A stretch of DNA of 64,000 nucleotides from Dermanyssus gallinae. Taxonomy: Eukaryota > Arthropoda > Arachnida > Mesostigmata > Dermanyssidae. The notes beneath the pieces are model-generated. The model made no database searches and was not told the origin of the DNA. It worked only from the letters and a program-made list of their open reading frames with translations. The DNA lies in the NCBI GenBank assembly GCA_003439945.1, contig QVRM01003987.1, positions 264,238-328,237 on the forward strand, read 5' to 3'. Both the position numbers and the translations under genes were made by a program. Shown piece by piece: positions 22,380-34,995 of the stretch. The first letter of the stretch is position 1. Every line of letters begins with the position of its first letter.

Positions 22380-24260
22380 CGTAGGAGTGGAATGGCAGGA
22401 AGCCGCGTCACGTCTACGCCATGCCGCAGAGCTCTGCTCCTCAGAGCCGATAGGGGGCCGCTGCTTCTCAGAAATTTAGATATATACTGCGGAACGCTGG
22501 AGGCACCCCGGAGGGAGAGAATAGCGCAGGCCCTGCTCAATGGAGGTGGAGTATGCTCAATGGAGCGACCGTCCGAGTCAGGGTGGGCACGAATAAGACC
22601 CTTGCGGAGATGCTTGGGGAGGCGGGAGAGATATCACAGCTCGACGACTCGTTGAGAGCACAAAAGGCGCTGCAAAAAAAAGGCGGGGACTGCCACCAGG
22701 GAGCCCATAGGATTGCATGCAGACTGTAGGGAGGCGGGAAAGCTGGGCACGGCCTTGTAGGGGTAGACCCCATCGTGGAGGAAACGCAGATTGGCAGCGC
22801 GCTGAAAGAGGCGCTAGGTTAGCTAGAGCGGACACCTGGCACGCACTAGTTAGAGCAAGAGCGGCAGCATCCGCGTACTTCAAATAAACCTGAACTGCTG
22901 CCGAGTGCATGCTGGAGAAGACCGTAAAGCGGCAAAGTGTCAATCTTTGCCTCTTTTCGGAGCCCATTGCGGCCAGGCGGATCGACTGGGTAGCATATGC
23001 CCCAGCTGCATGTAGCGGCGTAGTGGACAGGCGACGCGCGGAGTGCAGCGTAGCAAGCGGAAGGAGGGAATGGGGTTTATAGGTAGAGGTGAGAGTACTA
23101 AGGAATACATCTAGAACAGAGTACTAGGGAATACATCGGGAAAAAGTCCTAATAGCAAGGGACTTTAATGCCGCAGGCGTGGCATGCTGCAGTCGGACAA
23201 CCTCGTCGAGAGTGCGGATACTCTAGGAGTGGATGGCGGAGTTGGGCCTGGCGGTCGTCAACGTTGGGGAGGTTCGACCGTTCACAAAGGGCATGCAGGA
23301 CTCCTACATAGATCTCACTATAAATGACAAAGCCGACTTTCTGCGGTCAATACTTCAAGGATGGAAAGCGACGAAGAGACGATAAGTGACTATAGACATA
23401 TTTATTTTACTCTGGCTGCGCCTTCCAGAGACTATGAGACGCCTGAGCATGACGAAACTGCAAGAGGTCATAAACGAGGGGGCGTTCTTAGGTGAGTGCG
23501 AGGGAGTTCCAGTGTGTGACCAGGGCCTATGAGGCAGCGGAACCGCCACTGGTAAAAATTATTAAAAATGCATCCGCCAAGGTACTAAAAAAACTTAGAC
23601 ATTGAGGAGGCCAAAGAGGTATTCATGCAACTCGTAAACATGCTGCTTAAGAAGGGAGCCTTCCCTGGGGTGTGGCCAAGGGCGGCCTTAGTTATCATTC
23701 CTAAACCTAGTCTGTCTTCGTAATACGATGGAGAAGGTAGTGGATAACATAATCGTTTGGCGGCTCAACGAGGAACTAAATATCAAGCAGGCCCTCTCGA
23801 ATGCCCAGTACGGCTTCCGAAGCGGTCGCTCCACTCCGGGCGCACTGGAGCGAGTGGTCCAGCGGGCACTGAAAGCAACCACTCAGTCGCGAAAGACTAA
23901 AAGCCTTGTTCTGTTTATCCTTAGCTGCCAAGAATCGTCAGAAGCTCTGCTCAATCCAGAGGACAATGGCCATAATGGTAAGTCGGGCGTACCACATCAC
24001 CCCGACAAAGGCCGTCCTAGTCCTTGCTGGAATTCCTCCTTGGGTTCTGCTGGCAAGCGAAAAAAGGCACAGAATCCAAATAAACTACTTGACCATACAA
24101 GCTTGAGGTCGCAGCCATGCAAGATGCTGCCTGGCAGGATGATTGAGCGGACAAAACACGAGCAATGAACCAAGCAACGCATACCAAATCTCACGGCCTG
24201 GTACGGCTACAGCTACGGGGAGCTCTCGTACTACCTCACCAAGGTGTTCACTGAGGGCAT
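22380..24260 (+). pseudogene. decayed R1-like LINE (endonuclease, RT and C-terminus)
   Basis: Pieces in the expected order lie on the plus strand. A gag-like stretch is at about 22558-22700 (TVRVRVGTNKTLAEMLGEAG). Endonuclease blocks follow at about 23145-23390 (KVLIARDFNAAG, then SYIDLTINDK). RT fingers are at 23728-23870 (RLNEELNIKQALSNAQYGF, RSTPGALERV), then AVLVLAGIPPW-like residues near 24010. The closing GYGELSYYLTKVFTEG block is at about 24200-24250. This order is typical of R1-clade elements, in which the endonuclease precedes the RT. Many stops and frameshifts; the catalytic YADD box is not found. A detached piece resembling RT thumb (KRKLLETVAQSVTLYG) lies at 24670-24720. Confidence 0.68.
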
Positions 24261-26039
24261 TTTCGGTCATACACGGACAGGATTTGGAAGGCGCGGTGGC
24301 GCACATGATGGTGTCGGAAGACGGGTGGAGGGAAGAAAGAGTAGCACTTGATTATTTGACGAAGCTGAAAATAACATTGAAGCGAGACGGAAGAAACAGG
24401 GCTGTCGACGCCCTGGTAAAGCAGGTGGAAACGAAGAGCCAAAGGAGGATAGAGACATGGAGGAGGGTGCACCTCCCGGAGCCGGAAGAGCACAAGAGGA
24501 GCGTAGAGAACGCTAGAGAAGTAGAGTAGAGACCTGGGACGTAAAAAGGAATTCAGATTTCTTTATGCGTCTTATGCAAGTTTCTGACAGCTGCCAGCGA
24601 GGCATGTGTATTATACATTTACGAAACATCTATTTATGGAAAACAAAAATAAAGGCGTCGGAAGCCAAGAGAAAGCTTCTGGAAACGGTGGCACAATCTG
24701 TCACACTGTATGGGATGACAAACACAAACTCCATTCATTACACCCGGCTAACCGCGATTGCTAACGTCCATTGGGCCAAACTGAGTGTTCCCTGATCGTT
24801 TGCCGTTTGCAGCAGCATGCCCGACCAAACAGACAACGCAGAGAGAACTGATGATGCGGCAATCGAGGCAACCAAAACCTTGCCTTCGGTTCACCTTCGA
24901 CGCTCTCTTAATTTTTAGCACAATCCGGGTCAGGTTAGTGGTTGCTGCTGAACATCTGCAACAGGGTATTACCACCCGGATTCCAGAGGACGGGTTTCAG
25001 AATCGAACCATGTGGAACCAGTAGGTAAATCTGTACTCTTGCCTCTCTGCAATTGTACTTTGTTCATCAATGTCGGATGCAATCATTCGGCATAATGCGA
25101 TTATTCGGCAGGTAAGTAAATATCGCTCATTTATCAACGCTTTTACGAGTACTTTCCAGCTCACTGTGTTTTAGGCGTATTTGGCATCCAGGGGGGCCAA
25201 AAACATGCATTTTCTCCCTTTGGAGTCTGCGCGGTCTCTTGTTATATAGCTCGAATATAGGTCTGCTACCATACTTGGCGTCTAATAAAGCTTCTTTGAT
25301 TTTGCTATTTTCATTAAATTCAAGGGTTTACAGGCCGAATCACCCGTTTTTTTACGGTGTAGAGATGAGGGCCAGACTTGCTTTCTTCTTTAGCCTCGGT
25401 AATCTCTTTTCCAACCAGCTCTACAAGTAGGGTCTGGAGTATCCTTGGCTACCGCTTGACGGATAGCTTGGCTACCTCGGGGGTTTATTAATGGGGGCCT
25501 TTCTAGGCGCCAGCCGTTCTCCAGCCCGATCACGCCCCATTACCGTTACCTCAGGAATACCTTCCAACTAGGAACTCCTTGTTACCCCTGTAAAACTGTA
25601 CCGGAAAAATAGCAAAATTTTTCTTCCTCTGCATCTCTGGCGGAAATTTCAGGGGAGTTCTTCAAAGCTTGGTTATGATGATCTGGTGCGGCAAACTCTA
25701 TATATTACTTGCTATCTTATCAGATGAGCCTTCAGAATCTCTCTCCGCCGGTCTTGTACCTAGCTTGCTAGAAGTCGGCTCGTGCTCGTGAAAGTCGTGG
25801 GTGAGATCACGCATAGTCTTCTCCTCCTCCATGAAACGCCATTCCCCTATCATGGAAAACATCTATTCGCTGTTTTGTTTGTTTTTCGGCTCCCTTGCTC
25901 TCTTCCTCTTGTGTTGTCTTTCTCCTTCTTAGAGGCCCTTGTTTTCGACACCTCCCCTATGGGACGATTTAAGCTGCCGCATCTCTCGTTGGAGAGAGGC
26001 CACATTGTCAGAGCAATTACCCATTTACCCCCTAAAAAC
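24261..26039. other. no clear gene; probable LINE debris
   Basis: Apart from the RT-thumb-like piece at 24670-24720, the frames here are short. The region 24290-24530 encodes a Glu/Arg/Lys-rich stretch that could be a LINE ORF1 coiled coil. I cannot assign the rest. Confidence 0.4.
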
Positions 26040-27120
26040 TAGGCGTCTTGACTTTCTCTTTATGCAACTTTAACCATGTGCTCCGGGCTCCCACATATAA
26101 AGCAGATCTTTCTTGCAGCATTCGTCCCTTGCAGTCTAGGGGTTTGACGGTGCCGTTCTCTGGCATTTAAAGCAGTTGGGGACCTCAGACACTCATCATG
26201 CTTGCACAACATCGTTTGGGCTTAAGGGTTTGTGGTACAAGAAGTCCCTGCGCCGAACGACAGGACCACTACGGCAATACCTTTGCTCTACAAAGCCTTG
26301 GTTTGCTCGTTAATGGTGACCTCTCCCGGCGAATCGTAAGTCTCCACAAGAGAATTCTTCACTTCCACCTTATCTAAGAAAGAGTCGATCCGCATAAGGC
26401 AACCGTGTAGCTCGCCATCAAATCTCGGCAGTCGGCCTGCACATATGAATAGCCTGAATATAGGCTACTAATGCTCTTCCCGTGCCGTTCCGGTGCTCCT
26501 CCAGCTGAAAAATGAGACTGCTTTTTTAATCTGGTCAACACCGCCGCGCATGCTTGCCCCACTTTAGTTGATCGGGTGTGGGCTCTCTTGACGGTGTCTA
26601 AGACGGTTTTGCCCCCTTCTACATTTAGCCTTAGCGTGCCTCGCACTCCCGGTCCCCCAAGTTCTTCTCGTTTAGTTGGCGTTGCCAGTGAACCTCGTGC
26701 ATATCTTGATATTCCTGCTGCCATCGCCGGCCTTTTTAAAGCAGATTCCTAGAGCTCTTATGAGGGGCTTTGTTTCACTTCATATCTAAGACGTACACCA
26801 GTGGTATCTTCCCCACCTCCAAGCTTGATAACTTTTTCGATAACGGCCTGTAGCGCTCTAGGCTTCACATGAGTTTCTCTAAGTCCACAGCACACACGAG
26901 ATGATAGCGTTGAGCGGCCCTTGTCTAGCCTGGATCGCATATGAGCTCTATAACGTCACTGTTTTAACTACTACGGCATTATTGGGGTACAAGTTACCCA
27001 CCACCGAGGCTAAGGAAAACTGCGCCGCGAGCTTGCGACCACTCTTGCTCCGAAACCCCAACCTGTTTCTCGAGTGTCACTGCTTCCTTGATTGCCTCTT
27101 TAAATTGTACCATTATTCTG
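26040..27120 (-). pseudogene. decayed R1-like LINE ORF1 (gag) with zinc knuckles
   Basis: On the minus strand, fragments run in order: DTRETGWGFGARVVASS-like (about 27060), AVIEKVIKLGGGEDTTGVRL (about 26830), VRGTLRLNVEGG (about 26650), then the knuckle start VPNCFKCQR (about 26190) and KICFICGSPEHMVKVA (about 26090). Two CCHC-type knuckles after an RRM-like region are the usual layout of R1 and related ORF1 proteins. The frame is broken several times. Its orientation is opposite to the R1-like element at 22.4-24.3 kb, so it is a separate insertion. Confidence 0.62.
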
Positions 27121-30100
27121 TCTCCCTTCGTGCTTTGACATCTGAAGCAGAGCACCTCACTTTCGTCCCTAGATTTTGGCTGTTTTGTTCCTACTTTGAT
27201 TTATAGGTTTCCTCATCCCTTCTTTAGGTTATATCTACCTGTAGTTCCATATAATTTGTAAACAGATGACCGACTTCCCATTTAAGAACCTTAAATGGTG
27301 CCCTCGTTCAATTTTTTTTGGGTCCCTTATCCAATCTCTTACATCTTGAGAACGTGTATTTTGCACTATTTCACTAAGCTGTCTATCAGGACGGCATCCT
27401 AGAACTGCCTTTCCATTTCAGACCTTTCCTTCTTCTCTCTTACCCTCCGTCCACTTTTTGCCTTCTCTCTCAACTGTTCCCCCGCATTCGCTATTACCTG
27501 GCCCCTCCTGGAAGTTAGCGAGCCTTTTCCTAGTTGATAAGGCTGTGCAGCTACAGCTATGTAATCTGCAATGCTGTGTAGGGCGATACTGTGCAGGATA
27601 TCTGTATACATTCTGCAACTATACCGTTTATGGCACTATTTCACACTGCATGTACTCCCCCTTGTTCGCTGAGTTTGTCGTAGTTTCGTCAAGACCCGTC
27701 CGCACATTTGGCACGAATTTTATAAGGCTGCTGTACCTATTTAAAAGAGTGCAGCTTGTTCCGAAATTCCTTAGGTACACGCTCATTAAACCACAACTGT
27801 GACCTTCGATCACCAAAACAAAACACAGCTTTTCCAGGATTGTATCCTTGCATGATCTCGGTTGCTACGCAGTCGCTTGCTTTCGGATTTTTCGGTTATT
27901 TATTTAGTATGAACAGATCCTTTTCGGAGATCTCACAACCTCATCTAGCAACCGTACAAATAGTACACTCTTCAAATGTCCTCTGTTCATTATTGAAAAT
28001 GCTGTCATAGAGTACGCCGTGCTTCTAGCTTTACGTAGAAGTGGTTCTCTTATTCCTGCAGTAGGGTGGATTTGCACAAAGTATACACTTTGTAGAGGAA
28101 GTAATATATCACTTTCGGCAAAGGTCTTTTGCTGGCAGCAATTTTGCGATATTGAAGTATGTCTCAGCACTTGGATTTAACGCGCTTCCATTGCGGTATA
28201 GGGTAATCAGCCTGTCTCTGTACAGCTAATTGTGCAAAGTTGCTTCAGCGCCGCGTATTCTTATTTTAATTATATTTTTGCCTTGTTAGGACCGTTTATG
28301 TCTTTAGGTCCTTACACATAGGGTGACACTACGATGTTATACAGATGGACTCCAATGTTAGACCGATCTGTGCGTCCTGCAGTTACCGCGACCTGTGCGT
28401 CCACTCTGACAGTCTACTGGTGACTGCTTATCGTAGCCAATTTATCTCGATATATATGGCACGTGTCGCAACTTGTCTCAGTGACTGCTCACACATGCGC
28501 CTTTGCGTAGTCACGTATATGATGACTCGAACAACGAAATCACGTCCTTTCTGCTCGCAGCACATTCGACCAGGTTGAGCTGCCGCCCATGATACTCCCT
28601 ATGTCGCCCTGAGCTAGCAGCGTAGCGCCACGCACTTGAAGAACTCGTCGCAATGCGTACATCAGAGTCGCCAGCATATTCGCGGTATTTTCATTGTAGT
28701 TGGCACGAGCGCCCACTACGATTGCGCTTGCTGCGGCAAGCAATCTTTACACTATTTACACGGGTGCGAGAACCTCTGAAACATGGAAACAGGCCGGACG
28801 AAAGAACCGACACGTTCTCACGCGCTTTGCTGTTCATGGTTTTCATCACGTTTCATGCGGGACGGGGGGGGTTCATGCACCTGCAGATACATGTATCTGT
28901 ATAAGATTTGGTGAAAAATGCCCCAGGTACCACGCGGCATCGTGTGCTGCGGTACCGTCGTTGAATAGCCTATTAGATGCGACTCGGCGCAGACAAGGTG
29001 CGGACTCACAAGAGGTTAGCTTTAACCACTTTTAATATTTGTATAATTATTGTGGAGATCATGGACTACACTACTCGGTATACCGTAGAGACGATTACTA
29101 TTATTGCCTTACCATGATTTAATGGAACTGCGCTCTGCGATGCCCGATCAAGCCGGTGGGAGAGAAAATACAAACGATCTCGCATGTATTTCACTGTTGC
29201 CATATGGCAGTGTGTAATTACATACTGTGCTTACTCAATATTACACGCCAGCGCTGACATAAAATATGACAATCCTCATATTTTCTGCCAGTCACGTTGT
29301 CAATGAGAAATGCATACTCGAATTGTAGTCCCCGCAATGTACAGTCAGTTACATCGTCAACTGACGTGCTCACCATATACCCTACTTGCGGCGAGCAAAT
29401 GCGTTTAAAGAATGATTCCATGTGCCTGAATTCCGGTAAACTTAATTTATTTCAGTGTCATCGTTGTGTACCATTTGTCATGTTGGTGATCAGCACACCC
29501 TTACTTTAATGTTCCGTCCAACTATCGATAGCGTTTGCTTACTTAAATTGAGGTTAATCTTCTTAGATGCGCTGGTATCATCAAATATAGCGCTTTTTCT
29601 TATTAGGTTCGTACGTTTTTGGGTTTAAGGAATGATGGCAACCTCTTCTGGAACTAACCGACATCTAGTTTTATACGCGAAGATGCCCACTCGCGTCAAC
29701 TCTAGCTTAGTAACAGAACATGTAGGTCATTGATATACATGAAGTGGCGTCTAGTGAAAATGCTGTTGGGTCTTACACCTGCAAAAAATGCGTATATATT
29801 ATGTTCCGTTCTGAGCTTGAAATACAATATGAGTCTTAGGAAGCCCATGCATATTTGCACATCTATAACCCTTCTGCAAGGTAATCACATGAACATCCCT
29901 TCTCAACTGACTCAACAGTCTCATACGTTTGGTTAAAAGAAGCTAACCTCTTCCGGAACTAGCCTTCGTTCAAGCCCATGGGCTACCTTCGCAGTACAGA
30001 GCCTGTATACTTTCGAGTGTATTTGCAAGTACTCATGAATAAAGCTATGTGTTTCAACTAGTCGACGGCTGGTATTATAACTGTTATATGTATAAGAAGG

Positions 30101-30330
30101 TGCCTATTCATATTATGTAGAACTTAATAACGCAATAGGAGTCCATGGGCAAAATTAATTGTTGCTGTTTGAAACAGCGCAATAATTGTTTTACAGGTAT
30201 TTACTGCCAAGCCGAAGCCACTAAAGGTTGTTATACTTTTGTTGATCTAGATGTTGTTGTTATAAGTGCTACAACAAATGTTAGAAAGATTATTACGAAA
30301 AAAGGAGGAAGTTCTAACCCTGGCTACACA
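27121..30330. other. no recognisable gene
   Basis: No microsatellite of note and no conserved coding stretch on either strand. The 27399-27620 minus frame is Glu/Lys/Arg-rich and may be the N-terminal part of the gag at 26.0-27.1 kb. Confidence 0.5.
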
Positions 30331-30339
30331 CCAGTGTGT

Positions 30340-31420
30340 CTGTGAGCTGGTCTGGTGGAAATGGAGGCAGTGTCCCAATGTATGCGCACTCCGCATTCGG
30401 TGAAATCAGGTGGAATCGGCGACACTGTCAAGTGATAACGGGAGTGTTCAAGCTATTGGATTTAAAAATTTGCCGCCCTGGTTTTCATGGCTATGTCATC
30501 GAAGGGTACTCCATGAGGTCCGGTTAACCGGCACTCCGAGACGACCTTGTATCAACGACTGGGGATCTGCTCTGTGTACTAATGGGTGACACAAACAGTG
30601 ATTATTTGGGTAACGACGCTGTGCTAAATACTGCTCTGGATTTGCTAGCAAGGGCAATGAGCAGGCCATGCAGTGTCACCTGGGTCGTGCCTAGACCATA
30701 CCGCTATTGCCAGTTGTGAGCGTTATGTCCGTATCCTTCCGCTTGCCGTTGGCACGGTCTTTGTTAACCGTTATCCAGTAGATATCACACTGATAGGCAA
30801 TAAAGCATTTTTAGCGTCGTTGACGACAAAACCAAGTTCGATTGCTGCAAGTTCCTATAGGAAGTTCGATAAAAACAGCCAGCGAAGGTTTCAACACAGT
30901 GTCATCGGGATGGATTAGTGTACCTGTGCTCGGCTTAACGGATTCCAACGAGGCTTTAGATGTCATACAATGGTAAGCTATGGCTCCTGTATAGCGATTA
31001 CTTTTTGTTGTGAAAGCGAAGGTCAATATTTCAATTAAAACGGGCGTGTTTTCAGAACGCCAAGACATCTGTTGATGACCCCGTTATATAGGGTAAGGGC
31101 GGAAGAAACCAACCTAGTAACTATCGTTTGATATCCTTGATTTCTTGCATCTCAAAAGTATTTGGAAAGCTTGCTAAATAACAACTGGGGAGTTATTTAA
31201 ACGATTTATACTTCTTCAATAAAAATCAATTTAGGAAGACACGATCAACTAAGTTTGCATTGGGACATATCTGATGGGAGACCATTAAAGCTGCGGAGGA
31301 TGAAAATATATGTACTGGTGCATATCTTGACGTAGTCAAAGCGTTCGACTGCCTCGAGCACTCTATATTTCTAAAGATGCTGTATTAACAACTGGGCTGC
31401 GCGACAAAAGTTTATAACTA
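30340..31420 (+). pseudogene. decayed APE-type LINE (endonuclease and RT pieces)
   Basis: At about 30560-30650 the plus strand encodes LLCVLMGDTNSDYLGND, which matches the G-D-x-N catalytic loop of AP endonucleases of LINEs. At about 31090-31200 it reads GGRNQPSNYRLISLISCISK, then NKNQFRKTRSTKFALGHI, then GAYLDVVKAFDCLEHSIFLK. These are RT blocks, including motif A (D-x-x-K-A-F-D). Stops interrupt between blocks, and the YADD region is lost. Confidence 0.72.
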
Positions 31421-34400
31421 ATAATATCTCCCTCTAGAGTAAACGTCTCTAGATCTCCCTCTTGAGTAGACGGCTCTGCTGTTCCTCTCACATCAGAGGC
31501 AAAATGATGTGGCATTGTCGCGCGGGTGTGACTCTGTGGTACATCAGGCTCGGGTTTTTCAAGCTTGATTAGCTGACACGTTTAAAGTTAGTTAGCGGTG
31601 CTAGCCTATAAGGTGCAAAACAAGGGAGTACCGTCAGATTTCTGCTTTTGACTTTGCCTTAACCCCAGTACGGTCGCAGCGCTAAAGGATCAACTCAGGG
31701 TGCCAGGGTTGAGACTCACCCTTCTTCAGCGCCCTCTGGCCCATCATTTAAAACGAGCTACCATTGGCGAATCCAAATGCAGGCCGGACCGTTGTTTTTA
31801 ATCTATATCTTCTCTTTCAGCTGAAAACCGAGAAAACCCGTGGCTCGTAGTAAAGTAGACTTGAGTGAAGTCGACCATATTCTGACACAATTATATAAGG
31901 GCTGCGCACTTGGAGCGGCTCAGACGAGAGCGAAACTGATCGAGAAATGACTAACAAACCAGTTTCCTCTAATCAACTGTCCAGTCGTCGCTGCGCTGTA
32001 TTTTCAAAACATTTAAGCGTAGTCTACTACAGAAAACTAAAAAGATTGGACAATAATTATATACGAGAGCTATGTAACTTTTTTTCTACTAATGGTCTAT
32101 GCTTTGGGACCAGCAATGAGTGACTGTAGCAAGCTTCACTGGTCTGGCCGGAATTCACAAACTGCAGCATTTTCAACCGCGCTCGGAACCATAATCAGTT
32201 TAGGTTTATTGTACATAGCCCCATTCACACGCAGCATCAACGCGTCTATTTGATAATTCACCTATGACACAAGTCCCTGAGCCACATTGATGAGACACAC
32301 ACACACATGATACGCCATTGGATTTGCTCCGTGTGTGCGCTTCAACAACTTAATTAAGCCAACAAATCGATTACACATATTTTCCACATGACTACCAGAT
32401 GTGTTCACCACGTTTTGCCCTAAGGCCACTAGCTCACCAAAGCAAAGCTCCGTATAGGCTTTTTTTGGTCAAATGCCTTAGAATCTAGGGCAGTCACCAT
32501 GCTATATTTTGTCGCTGAGAAAGCCACATCACATACAGGTACGGATTGGCAACATTTTGGTCAAATAGTTAAAATGAATTAAATACGTAATACCCCTGGA
32601 TATACAGAAGTTACGAAACACCTTTCCTGTAATCTGTCTGAGAGGGACCAGGTAAGTCTACCGTACTTTGAGTAAAATAATCTTACCTATGGACATAGCT
32701 GGCGCATTACTATCTATGGATTAGTCAGTGCAACACTTCAGTAGCTTTGCAAATGCGCTGTTTTTTACGGAGCCAAGAAAATAACTAATAACATGCAATA
32801 ATTAAAATGTACATACTAGCTAGGCTATTGCATAGCCATACTCCAGAAATGGTACATTTCTTTTAAATGTAATTTAAATTACCGTGCCTACGTGTATTTA
32901 CAACATATATCTCATAACTTTGGTTTGTTAGATAATATATATCTGCAGACCGTAGAGCACAAACAGCTCTTGCACTAATGCCCATATAGATAGAAGCTAA
33001 GTCAACAAGTCGGTCGGTAAGTTTTGCGCTTGAAGAGGCAAAATGTTGCTGATCTCATACGAGATTTCATTTGTGCAAAACCTCCACTGACTTCGAAGAT
33101 CCGTCTTTCGAGGCTGATCTGTCATCAGCGTTGTTCATCTGTTAATGGACACCCGGATTTAAACAAAACCACTTTCCGTGCCGCTCTCTTAAACCTGGCC
33201 CATATACGCACTCATATTTAATCGGCAAACAAGGCTAAATGGTCGAACGGATGGCTAGGGAGGTAAGATCTGTAAGGGTATAGCAGTAGTGTGTAGCAAC
33301 AGTAACAAACTTTAGCAAATCAGAATCCCCCCTTCTTGGTGACCTCCAGCCTAAGCAAATTTGTTAGTCCACAACCCGAAACTTATTTAACGCATTACTA
33401 AGAATGTCGTCTTAAACAGTATAATCATCAATAATAACATCGTCAATACAAATAAGTGTCAACGATATTCTTAGCCTACAAAATGATAGGTAAACTTTTG
33501 TACTATAATACTAATTCATGGTGAATAAACATTTCAATTAAAAAACACAGTATAATCTCATTAGAAGTCCCAGCGGCCTGGATATCTACTTGGGTTTTAT
33601 ATATGCTTGTTTCTTTAAACGCAGGTAGACCTAATACGCGTATTTTACCGAACTTTCTTTGACCTCATCGAATGTATCTTTTATTTTAAAAAAAATATAT
33701 GTTTTTAATTTTTGGTTTTTGGAAAAAATACAGAGTGTCACTTTCGGGTAAATAGTGTATATTGTAAGGCAAAGATCGAGTTGTTCTTCTTCAATAGTGC
33801 GAGACAACTATCGACGGGCGCGCCGGTTCTTTATCTGTGTAAAAAATCTAGTGCGAACTCTTCCAGAATTATTAACATTTACGGAGGGCCGACTTAAGCA
33901 AAGTCGGTAAAACACAGCAGTAATAATGGCTAATGAGGTCTTCTGCAGAGTCTCATTTGAAATGCTGTGCATGCATACGATACTGGCATTTATCTGCACC
34001 GGCAGTACTTCGCGGCGTAAATAGAGAACATTCTAGTTGCGTTTTACACCTTCATTCAATTGTCATTCTGAAGATGTTATCATTTTTTACATAGTAAAAC
34101 AAATCACTTGTCTGCTTGATGTGCTACTTGGTACGTGGTTGATAAGCACACAACCGGCAGACGCCCACCGTTACTAATTAATGTAGAATGCTGTACAATA
34201 AGCAAACATAGCAAATTATGTGAACCGTGAACTATGTATCAGTAGAGTGACATGGCAATTATGACATGTAGGACCGGATCAGAGGGTTAAGGTATTCAGT
34301 ATTTTTCAGGTCCTTCTGTCGTGTTGGGGCGCGGGCGCTGATTTCGTAGAGACTGTTATGAGGGCGATGCAAAAAATGACGGAAGAGAGGCAACAAAGCA

Positions 34401-34952
34401 TGGAGCGTCGCCAGCACACTAAAGGCTTGGCCGAACAACAGAGATCCTCTTATCGGACCTATTCAATTTTATTTTTCCATTCCCATTGGGCAGAAGTACT
34501 CCAGAAGAATACTAATGAGTTCGGCTCCTTCCGCCACACGCAAATTAGTTTCACGACCGGTGCACAGCACGAGGTACACAAAACGGCTCTTCGCCCGTAT
34601 CGGCAAGCAGCCTGTATAGAAAAACTCGCTTCATCGCTTATTGCAAAACATCTTGCAAGTAAGCTAAGTTTGCCCAAGTGGGGTGTCCCCACACTCTGTC
34701 AAAGACGAGCGTCAATGTAGCCTTTCAGTGCTTCTGTCGAACATGATCAACAAAGTTGAAAAGCAGAAGAGTCAAGCTTTATGATCTTCGTAGCTTCTTA
34801 GAACGTATGTTACAGGGACCCAGCATTGTATAGTAATGACTGACACCATGGTTGAATACCTCCTTCATTTACAATAAAGGAGGTTTAAACATAGAAATGA
34901 GCTCTCCTCACATTTCCCAAGACTGTAACTATGACAAGAAATATCAGTTTTA

Positions 34953-34956
<4 letters not shown>
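31421..34956. other. no recognisable gene
   Basis: AT-rich, no conserved coding stretch found. A 120-codon frame at 34358-34720 (Gln/Arg-rich start) has no family I recognise. Confidence 0.5.

Positions 34957-34992
<36 letters not shown>
34957..34992. repeat. (AT)n tail of LINE-A copy 2
   Basis: AT tract directly following, on the minus strand, the conserved LINE-A 3' end (CCAATTCATGCTGAAATAAA, about 35000-35020). Confidence 0.85.
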
Positions 34993-34995
<3 letters not shown>
